64,000 nt of DNA, taken from contig NC_073696.1 of the NCBI RefSeq assembly GCF_029784165.1, positions 6,882,001 through 6,946,000 of the forward strand. Direction: 5' to 3'. Position numbers and translations under genes: made by a program. The first letter of the stretch is position 1. Each line of letters opens with the position of its first letter. The notes beneath the pieces were generated by a model. It was not told where the DNA came from, did not search any database, and saw only the letters and a program-made list of their open reading frames with translations. Positions 21,230-31,136 of the stretch are shown piece after piece. This stretch comes from Wyeomyia smithii. Its lineage: Eukaryota > Arthropoda > Insecta > Diptera > Culicidae.

Positions 21230-24200
21230 TACGGCGAAAGAGGTTAGGAATTTTTTCACTGTATTACAGTGGAATTGCAGAAGTATCATCCCCAAATTCG
21301 ATTTATTTTCTCATTTGATGAATACATACAATTGTGACGCATTCGCGCTCTGTGAAACCTTCTCAATTCGAACGATCAACTCAATTTCCACGATTTTAAT
21401 ATTATTCGTCGAGATCGAGACTCACACGGTGGAGGGGTACTTTTAGGGATCAAAAAGTGCTATTCTTTTTTCAGAATCGACCTCCCCTCGATCTCGAATA
21501 TTGAAGTTGTTGCCATTCAAACGAATTTGAATGGAAAAGACCTTTGCCTTGTTTCGTTATATATTCCCCCATCCGCGCGGATTGAACAGAAGCAACTCCT
21601 TGATATAGCAGAATTGCTTCCCTCACCTTTTTTGATTTTGGGAGATTTTAACTCTCACTGTTCGCTATGGGGGTCGCTGTACGACGACAACCGATCTTCT
21701 TTAATTTGTAACTTGATCGACGACTTCAATATGACACTTTTGAATACTGGGGAAGCGACACGTGTACCTAATCCTCCAGCACGTGAAAGCGTGCTTGACC
21801 TATCCCTCTGCTCGACATCACTTGCGTTAGATTGCCAGTGGAAAGTAATCAACGATCCCCACGGTAGTGATCATCTTCCAATCGTTATATCAATTGCTAA
21901 TGGTTCAACTCCCCCGAACCCAATCAATATTTCCTACGACCTTACACGTAATATTGATTGGAAGCGTTATGAGTCTATTATAGCGGAATCTATCGAGACT
22001 CACGAGGAACTTCCTCCGGAGGAAGAATACGCGTTCTTAGCTGGCTTGATAATCAACGCCGCGACTCAAGCTCAGACGAAACCGATACCCGGGGTAACGA
22101 TTAGACAGCGCCCTCCCAACAAATGGTGGGACAAAGAGTGCTCTGAGCTGTACGTGCGAAGGTCCGCGGCGTATAAGGACTACCGGGAGTACGGCACTGT
22201 CAACCTGCTTCGAAAGTACGAGGCACTGGGCAGGCAGATGAAGAGCTTAGTAAAGGCGAAAAAACGCGGGTACTGGCGGCGGTTCGTAAACGCGTTGTCC
22301 AGGGAAACAGCGATGAGCACTCTTTGGGATACCGCCAGGCGCATGCGGAACCGTGACGTTTCGAATGAGAGTGAGGAGTATTCAGATCGCTGGATACTCG
22401 ATTTTGCCAAAAAGGTCTGTCCGGACTCTGTACCGGAACAGAAAACCTTTCGCGACGCGTTTATAGTAACTACGGAAGAGCCTCCATTTTCGATGTTGGA
22501 ATTTTCAATGGCTCTCCTGTCGTGCAACAATAAGGCTCCAGGGTTAGATAGAATAAAATTCAACCTGTTGAAGAATCTACCCGACTCTGCAAAAAGACGC
22601 TTGTTGAATTTGTTCAACAAGTTTCTTGAGCTAAATATTGTTCCGCATGACTGGAGGGAGGTAAAAGTCATTGCTATTGGGAAACCCGGAAAACCTGCCT
22701 CTGATCACAATTCATATAGGCCGATTGCGATGCTCTCTTGCCTCCGGAAATTAATGGAGAAAATGATCCTCTTACGGTTAGACAAATGGGTCGAAACAAA
22801 CGGTTTACTTTCAGATACTCAATTTGGCTTTCGCCGGGGCAAAGGGACGAACGATTGCCTAGCGTTGCTTTCTACTGAATTTCAACTCGCATTTGCTCGA
22901 AAAGAGCAAATGGCTTCTGCGTTCTTGGATATTAAGGGGGCTTTTGACTCTGTCTCTGTAGAAGTTTTAAGCGCGAAACTTCATTCGCAGGGACTTTCAC
23001 CAAATTTGAATAACTTTTTGCTCAACTTGTTGTCAGAAAAGCATATGTATTTCTCACATGGCGATTCGACAACTTCCCGAATTAGTTACATGGGCCTTCC
23101 CCAGGGCTCATGTTTAAGTCCTCTCTTATATAATTTTTACGTCAATGACATCGATGAATGTCTTGCAAATTCATGCACGCTAAGGCAACTTGCAGACGAT
23201 AGCGTTGTATCCATTACTGGTGGCAAGGCTAGCGACCTGCAAGGACCATTGCAAGATACCTTAGACAATTTGTCTGAATGGGCTCTTAAGCTGGGTATCG
23301 AATTCTCTCCGGAGAAAACTGAGCTGGTCGTTTTTTCTAGGAAGCATAACCCAGCTCAGCTGCAGCTCCTACTAACGGGTAAAACGATCTCTCAGGTTTT
23401 AGTCGCTAAATATCTCGGGGTCTGGTTCGACTCTAAATGCACCTGGGCTTGTCATATTAGGTATCTGACACGAAAATGTCAACAGAGGATTAATTTTCTT
23501 CGTACGATTACCGGAACCTGGTGGGGAGCCCACCCAGGAGACCTTCTGAGGTTATACCAAACAACAATACTGTCAGTTCTTGAGTACGGTTGTTTCTGCT
23601 TTCGCTCCGCTGCGAACACGCATATTTTGAAACTAGAAAGAATACAATATCGTTGTTTGCGTATTGCCTTGGGTTGCATGCAGTCGACCCATACGATGAG
23701 TCTTGAAGTGTTAGCGGGTATTCTCCATTGAAACATCGTTTTTGGAATCTCTTTTTTTGGAAAGGCTCTTACCGGTTGCTTATTCGATGCACAGTTATGA
23801 ACCCATTAGTAATTGAAAATTTCGAGAGGTTGGTCGACCTTCAATCTCAGTCCAGATTTATGACTTTATATTTTGACTATATGGCTCAAGATATTAATCC
23901 ATACGATTCCTCCAATGTCACACTTTTAGCTACTTCTAATAATGCTATATTCTTCGACACCACCATGAAACAAGACATTTCTGGTATCCCGGATCAATTG
24001 CGACCCCAAGAGATCCCTAAAATTTTTTCCAATAAGTTTAAACATGTTAGTTATGATAAAAGGTTTTACACTGACGGATCTATTCTAGATGAGTCCACTG
24101 GCTTCGGTGTTTTCCACGAAAATTTTACCGCCTCCTACAAACTCGATGCTCCTGCTTCCGTGTACGTCGCAGAACTTGCTGCTATTCAGTACTCTCTTGG

Positions 24201-24861
24201 AATCATCGAAACCCTACCCATAGACCACTACTTCATCTTCACAGATAGTCTCAGTGCCATAGAGGCTCTGCGATCGATGAAGCCTGTGAAGCACACCCCG
24301 TATTTCCTGGGGAAAATACGGCGGTTTTTAAGTGGTTTAACAGATAAAAATTACCGGGTTACCTTAGCGTGGGTCCCTTCTCATTGCTCGATTCCGGGTA
24401 ACGAAAAGGCTGACTCTTTAGCTAAGGTGGGTGCTGTTGGCGGCGATATTGATGAAAGACCAATTGCTTATGATGAATTTTATAGCATTTTGCGTCAGAG
24501 AACACTCAACAGTTGGCAATCATCATGGAACTCAGATGAACTGGGACGGTGGCTACATTCCATTTTTCCTAAGGTATCGACGAAAGCATGGTTCAAGGGG
24601 TTGGATGTAGGTCGGGACTTCATTCGCGTGATGTCCAGACTTATGTCCAATCACTACACGTTAAACACGCATCTCTTTCGTATAGGGCTTGTAGACAGTA
24701 ATCACTGCGTTTGTGGCGATGGCTACCATGACATCGAGCATGTTGTTTGGTCGTGTACCGAATACTGTGGTGTTAGGTCTGAGCTTATAGATTCCCTTCG
24801 GGCCCGAGGAAAACAACCGAACGTACCCGTTAGAGACATTCTGGGAAGCGGTGATCTCTAG
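21222..24861 (+). pseudogene. I-clade LINE ORF2 (endonuclease, RT, RNase H), two frameshifts
   Basis: Opens at 21222 with the ATG overlapping the ORF1 stop. Endonuclease phrases: LQWNCRSI, CETF, then after a frameshift near 21362, ILGDFNSHCSLWGS and GSDHLPIVIS. RT: NNKAPGLDRI, YRPIAMLSCLRKLMEK, FGFRRGKGTND, AFLDIKGAFDSVS, GLPQGSCLSPLLYNF and RQLADDSVV (active box LADD). A second frameshift near 23725 precedes 23728-24861. RNase H there has all four acidic blocks: FYTDGSI, AELAAIQ, FTDSLSAIEAL and WVPSHCSIPGNEKADSLA. The terminal cysteine-histidine stretch is CVCGDGYHDIEHVVWSC. Only two indels separate this from an open frame, suggesting modest age. Confidence 0.86.
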
Positions 24862-25235
24862 TACATGACACAACTGTACTGTTATTTGGAAAAGACTGAC
24901 ATTAAAATTTAATATTCTTTTGTCTATTTGTCAGAATACCCGTATACGACGCTGGAGACACGAACACGAAGAGCCTAAATCTATGTTTAAAAAACAAAAA
25001 AGAACACCAGTCGAAACACAAATAGATCGTATATCTTAATTAGTTTTAAGCAAGAATTGTATTTCCCTCCTCTCACCTTAAATCCCCACTAGCTCGTAGT
25101 CGGCCGCGAGAATAAATAAAAGGCCTCCCTCTTTTCCCTGCTAACGTAGAATTAATACGAATTGTACTTGGCTCAGTAAAACAGAAAATGTATCGTGCCG
25201 TGTCAAATAAACTAATTTTAAACCTTAAAAAAAAA

Positions 25236-27342
25236 CCTAAATTAATCCACCTAGCGGTCAGACTCAGCCTTTCTCATTCAAACTTATTATTTGTAAAAAT
25301 AGATTTACATGAATGCTTAAATCCAATAAATGTTTATCCACTCTTTGGGTTCTAAAATATTGATGTTGTAATTAAAGTATAAAATATGAAATTTGACGTA
25401 ATGTTAATACTTAAGAAATAGCGAAATAAAAGCAATGACTCTTAATTTCGAACAATTTAATCACGAGCGATGCCGGGAACGTTCAGATAGTACGATACCA
25501 CATTTAAATAATGTTGAGGCCATATATATTGATCGAAGCAGGTAAAGTGTTGAATAGTCTTTGAATTTCGGTTCTTTCTAAAACTTTTAAACAGCATATC
25601 AAATTGTTATGAAGTTTGTTATTTGAAGTTTGAGAGATGACTCGTTTGTATGACACTAGTTATGTTCAAATAAGTCGTGTAGTACTTGAGATAATAGACT
25701 TTCGTTGTTTTACAAATTAAAACATAGAGCTTGCTTAAGCTTGATTACAATCAAATGAAAAGGTAACGTATGGGGCAGCCAAACTTTGAAACCACGTGTT
25801 CAATCATAATTCATCAGTTAACTCTTAACTAGCCCGTTCATCTGATATCAATATTGTTCAAATCGGTTGTGTAGTTTCTAAGATAATGAAGTTTCGTGAT
25901 TTTCACATTTCGATACATTACAGACGAAGTTACAGTCCGATTACTGCAAAATTCAATAGGGAGTTATGAGGTAGGTAGACCTTTCATTTGATACTAATTC
26001 TGTGGAAATCGGGTCAACCATCTCTGAGAAATATGAGTGAGTCCAAGTAAGTTGTCTTGGAATATGTTTCTTTTCATAGCTGGATTTCACATTTTTAAAC
26101 ATAACAGGCAAAGTAATAATCCGTTTGAAAAAAAAAATCATTTGGGTCTTATGGGGCAGCAAGAACTTTCATATGACACTAATTTTATAAAAATCGGGCC
26201 AGCCATCTCTGAGAAACATGAGTGAGATTAAATAGTCTCCAGAACACGTTTCTTTTCATAACGCCTGAACCACATGTTCAATCTTCATAAAATTCAAAAG
26301 TTAAGGGTTTTTATGGTAGCCCGTTCATTTGAAACTAATTTTAATCAAATTAGATGTGTGGTTTCTGAGATATTGATGTTTCGTGATTTTTACACTTTGA
26401 TACATAACCTCTAAACTAGAAATCAGATTACAATAAAATTCAATAGGGTCTTATAGGGCAACTAGACCTTTTATTTGCAATTAATTTCATTGAAATCTGT
26501 TCGGTCAGACCATCTCTGTGAATAGTGAGTGCGAAAAAAGATGCACATACACACGTACACTCACACACAAACATATACACCTATACATGCTTATATGCAG
26601 AAAATGCTCGATTCATCTAACTGAGTCGAGTAATGTATGACATTCGGCCATTTGGATCACTTTTCTACCTTTTAATTAGCCAGTGATCGTTAGGAGGAAG
26701 TCAATATGTTAACTTTCATTATGTGATTTCACATTTTCATGAAAAACGGACAAAGTTACAATCCGATTGCAATGAAATTCAATAGCAACCTATAGGGCAA
26801 CTAGACCTTTCATTTGACAATAATTTTGTGAAAATCGGTTCAGCCATCTCTGAGAAAAATGAGTGAGTTTAAACAACCTCAGGATAACTTTTCTTTACAT
26901 AACTTTTGAACCATATGTTCAATCATTACGAAATTCGAAAGTTAAGGGTTCTGGAGACAGCCCGATCATTTGAAACCAATTTTATTAAAATCGGTTGTGT
27001 GGTTTCTGAGATATTGATGTTTCGTGATTTTTACATTTTGATACATAACCTCTAAACTAAAAATCCGATTACAATGAAATTCAATAGCAACCTATGGCGC
27101 AACTAGACCTTTCATTTGCAATTAATTTAATGAAAATCGGTCCAGCCATCTCTAAGAAAAGTGAGTGAGAAAATAAAGTTGCACATACATACACACACAC
27201 ATACACACATACATACATACATACAGAAAATGCTCAGTTCGTCGAAAGAAGTCGAGTGGTATATGACATTCGGTCATTGGGACCAATTTCATACCTTTGG
27301 TTTTTCCAGTGATTGCTATACCTTTCTAGGAGAAAGGCAAAA
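25236..27342. repeat. Long microsatellite-bearing repeat, copy A
   Basis: Starts CCTAAATTAATCCACC directly after the LINE poly-A and shares over 500 bp with 54022-54541, then with 58449-59278. Inside are sub-repeats marked by ATCTCTGAGAAA-ATGAGTGAG (near 26024, 26212, 26510, 26850 and 27150) and CACACATACA runs (26535-26600, 27187-27230). It ends with the palindrome CCTTTCTAGGAGAAAGG (27326-27342). No coding content. Class unknown. Confidence 0.68.
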
Positions 27343-28008
27343 CGTTGCACTGTGCATCGCTGCCAGTAAACTGCACATTGGACAGACTAATCAAGTTAGT
27401 TGGAACATCTTGGATAGCTCTTTGGACTTGCTCTGCAGTGGCTGAATTTGGCTTGAAAACGCTCGAGAAATGTTTGGCAAATAAATCACAGATTCCATCG
27501 GGTGAGCTGGCAGATTCGATCTCAAGAAACATGGTAGATGGGAGTCCGGTTTTTTCCCGGTTTTTGTTTACAATTTTCCAAAACCGCTTTGGATTTCGTT
27601 CAAGGTCTGTTTGCGTTTTTATCACATATTGCTTGTAGAGAAAGCGCTTGTAATTTCTATCGTTGCTACTGGCGCAATTGAACTCGCGTTTGGATACTGG
27701 GTTGCGGTGCTTAGTATTGCGCCTAAGCGCAGCTGCTCTAATACGTTTGAGTGTTCGAAGTCGCCGATTCGACCAAAGGGGGTCGACCGAGGACGCGAAA
27801 CAGGAACGTGAATAGTGAACAGCTCATTCAAAGTTAAAGAGAAACTATCAACAGCAGCATTCACATCAGCATTTAGTAAAAGGTGCCAATTTAAATTTCT
27901 AAGGGAGCAATTCAGTCCTTCAAAATCGGTTTTAGAAAAATTTAGCCACCTGTGGTCCGCTACTTCTGCGAAACGAATGTTTTTCCTACAGGTAAATGTT
28001 GCGAGCAA
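27343..28008 (-). pseudogene. CR1/L2-like LINE fragment, region between endonuclease and RT
   Basis: The minus-strand frames 28008-27622 and 27625-27326 together read as the linker upstream of RT, with phrases HRWLNFSKTDFEGLN, NRNYKRFLYKQ-like sequence across the junction, NPKRFWKIVNKNREKTGLP and ICDLFAKHFSSVF. This linker is common in CR1/L2/Jockey-type ORF2. One frameshift lies near 27625. It is bounded on the left by the terminal palindrome of copy A; endonuclease and RT palm are absent. Confidence 0.62.
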
Positions 28009-28849
28009 TACAATAATAATATTGTAACTAATTTAATAATCATCTATTATACATATATTCTTAAAAAAATGTATTTCATTCCAATACTTCAATGTTAAAT
28101 AAAAGGTGGATACTCTACTCCAAAAAAACTTTTCATAATGAAAAATTGGAACAAAATTTTACTGAGAAAATATCTATAACCAGAAATAGTCATGTGAAAA
28201 ATACACAAAACCTGATTCGTAAGAGTCGAAAATTGGAAATGTGATTCGATTTCAAAATGACATTGAAAATTGATCAGACGATAATGTGAATTAATATTCG
28301 GAATCCGGGAAAGCTGACTTTTCGACGGAACTGGAACTACCGGTTCCAGCCATTCATCACTCGAAACCTGACTGTGCAAATCTATCAGATCAATCGCCAA
28401 TTCCGTCAAATTCACCCGGATTGCCAAATCTAACCAATCAAGCGTCTATTTTTTAGGCGACGTCTGCACTACCATCAACTCTGCCTCTGCCTAGAGTTAC
28501 CGATACCGTTGGGACCATCACCGATTCCAAAAGGCCTATCGCCGATACAACACGGGGCCTTCGAGGCTAATTAGATAGCAACAGGTCTTCAGAAGTTCCA
28601 ACTCCAACAGTTCCGACGTGCTATCCATTTTTTTACGACGATAGATTCATTCAAATGTTCCAAATCCATTAGAACTGCCAAGATTTTCGCAACTGCCGCA
28701 ATTTCACAAATGGTATCCGTCTTACTTACCTCACCAATCAGACGAAAAGTTGTCACCATGTGACTTGGTTTTGAGTTGTGTTTCGACAGTTTACCAGGAA
28801 ACTCATCACCCGTCAAGTTTTCTATGATCTGTTAGAGTCGTCGTGCACG
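28009..28849. other. Unassigned DNA
   Basis: AT-rich, no gene recognised. Frames 28095-28427 and 28589-28816 on the minus strand show no motif. Confidence 0.4.
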
Positions 28850-29350
28850 CAGCGCCCTTCTATTTCTGGTGCTGGTGAAGTTGCTGAAAAGAACCGATTT
28901 CACTAGGAAGTCGCCCGGCATCCACGCGACGTGTCCGGTCCATCGCAGCCTATTGACTTTCGCAAAGTGTTCAATGGGGTTCTCACCAAGTAGCGCGTGC
29001 ACCACATGGTTCTCCGTAGTTAATCTGTACTCTATCGAAGATAGTCCACAGCACCTTCCGTTCGAAAATTACCAGAGCGTTCAGGTCCTCCGCGAGAAGC
29101 GTTGTTGTCTCGATTCCGTAAAGGACTGTTGCTCTTATCAGGGTTTATAAACAGCGTCAACGCTCTCAATTCGATCGAACTGCCTTGCAAACTGGTAGTC
29201 ATGATTCATGGATCTCTTTGTCGGTGGTCACCAGTGATCTCGAATACACGAGTGACCACCTCAAGCTCATCGCCGTTTACAGAGACTGATGGTAATTTTC
29301 CGTGGAGCCTTCGCAAGCATGTATTTTGTTTTCGACCCATTTATCCGAAG
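28850..29350 (-). pseudogene. LINE RT C-terminal fragment
   Basis: Read on the minus strand, broken frames give SKTKYMLA near 29330 and KVNRLRWTGHVAWMPGDFL near 28930, phrases that follow the RT palm in RTE-like LINEs (compare SAKTKYMVAGRER and GRLQWAGHVARMPDE in the RTE at 31278-33749). Several frameshifts or stops are present. Its 5' side ends at an AAAT microsatellite. Confidence 0.6.
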
Positions 29351-29371
29351 TGTTTCGTCGCAGAGTTACGT

Positions 29372-29386
29372 GTAATAAATAAATAA

Positions 29387-29422
<36 letters not shown>

Positions 29423-29447
29423 ATGAATAAATAAATAAATAAATAAG

Positions 29448-29482
<35 letters not shown>

Positions 29483-29483
29483 G

Positions 29484-29526
<43 letters not shown>
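29372..29526 (+). repeat. AAAT microsatellite
   Basis: About 155 bp of AAAT repeats with a few G substitutions. Confidence 0.95.
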
Positions 29527-29527
<1 letters not shown>

Positions 29528-30127
29528 AATTAGATTAACATTTCAATAGGACCCTGCTTTCATCGTTTTTCCTCCGCTCTTGTCCAAAATGAAACCATCG
29601 CCAATCAATTTGTTGACCAATTTTACATAAGAAATGCTATATTTAAGGTATCCAGCCCAGCGGCTTTTAATTAGTGGGAATTTGGATTCATTTTTGCCAG
29701 TGCACGTTGGTCGAAAATTGACATCGCCAACCAGCGTTGCCGGTGCTATTAATGTTTTGACTGGCTGTCGTGTGTGTCAAAAAGAGAAGCACACATTTTT
29801 ATTCGATAAGTCTCTATACGTGACTTTGTGTAGGTGTGAAGAGGCACGTTTGCCTTCGCCATGTCAATGACAGCAGTGGCCAACCATTGGGAACGGTTGG
29901 CGGCAAAAATAGAAATAATTCTAATTTTCACAACAACAACAAGCGACGGTCGACCGCTGTGCGCTGATTGGTCGAAAAAGAACGGAACGGTAGCGGTTGA
30001 CCGCTACAACGGTTAGTCTGATACAGGCTTTAGCCCTTTGCGCGTTTCAAAGGGGATAGAGAGTATCCACGAAACAAGCACGTAGCACATCACTTGCATC
30101 ATGATGGCCTTGATCAATCGCATCAGT
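29527..30127. other. Unassigned DNA
   Basis: No gene is supported. Short inverted phrases such as CAACCATTGGGAACGGTTGG (29881-29900) and GCGGTTGACCGC occur but do not define an element. Confidence 0.4.
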
Positions 30128-30642
30128 TTTTACGTAGGACTACGTCTAACCGCACTATATCGAGATACATTCTGCGGAAACTAAAACCAAGGTGTAACGT
30201 TGGAATGAAAGATTTCAAACGGTGATACGGATGTAATCACATGATGGAATACAATCATCAATATGTCGTTGGATTGATAAAATTATGGACAATTTTGTGA
30301 TTCCTCAGTTATCGTTATCATTTTAATGTTAAACAGTGAAAATTTCATAAAAGTTTCAGGGTCGAATTTTCACGAACAATGTACCAATTACATGCAAGCA
30401 CGCCTGGCACAGACTTCATGTGTAGACACCAACTGCCTGCTGTGATATACTGTATATCAATGGCAAAGAAATTGACAGAATCTCCCCGTCCCAATAGGTC
30501 AACTAATGTTTGCTTTAATGAACCTAGACTATTTTGATGTCTTGAAGGTGAAGCTTTTTCATAAAGTTCGTAACCACCTCCACTATCTCCACTATCAGAC
30601 AGTTTTACGTTCTGCTGTTAGAATGATATTAAAACTGATGTC

Positions 30643-30849
30643 TTGAAGGAAAACATGCTGGCACAGGTAATAGTACTGCACCGAGCAACGTATGAACTGA
30701 GCGCTGGTCACTCGTCGTCTATCAGTGCAGAAGGACTCGATATCCATTTGTGTGCAGTCAAGCCAAGTGAAAACTACATAGCCGCTGTCGACACACAGTG
30801 TGGCGTGTTGGGTTATCGCGACCTGGAAAGCATTCGAATTACCGTTTAA
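30643..30849 (+). pseudogene. Counterpart of the small ORF in TIR element copy 1
   Basis: Matches 1799-1981 with conserved SSSISA, CAVKPSENYI and AVDTQ. An extra phrase (GVLGYRDLES) replaces GEEHN. The upstream part is out of frame. Function unknown; it may never have been a protein. Confidence 0.2.
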
Positions 30850-31136
30850 ATTGCCTTCTTCTTCTTCTTGTTTCGTATAGTAGCAAATATCAAAATTCAA
30901 TATGATTATTCGAGTGCCGCAAAATACGCTGCGCCACCGGGGACAATGAAATCCTGTACATGTCGGTAGAGGCAGATAGCAGGATATATACATTTAGTGC
31001 ATTGTGCAGATAACTTGCTTTGTTTATTTTTGAATTCTACACTTCGTTTTTCTCAGATTTATTAAAAAACTAAATATGGGGTATTTAAAAGACAATAGAA
31101 AACCAAAATGTTCCATACAGATCTTCGAACCGGAAT

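Larger units (their letters stand above)
19838..25235 (+). mobile_element. I-clade (MosquI-like) LINE, nearly complete
   Basis: ORF1 and ORF2 overlap, ORF2 carries endonuclease, RT and RNase H, and a 370-bp 3' UTR ends in about nine A at 25235, right against repeat family copy A. The 5' end is not resolved; it lies somewhere left of 19838, possibly beyond the microsatellite. Gene order, overlapping ORFs and the RNase H place it in the I clade. ORF1 is intact; ORF2 has two frameshifts. Confidence 0.85.

Noticed and set aside
29372..29526. CRISPR-like or satellite array
   Set aside because: A simple AAAT microsatellite without spacers.
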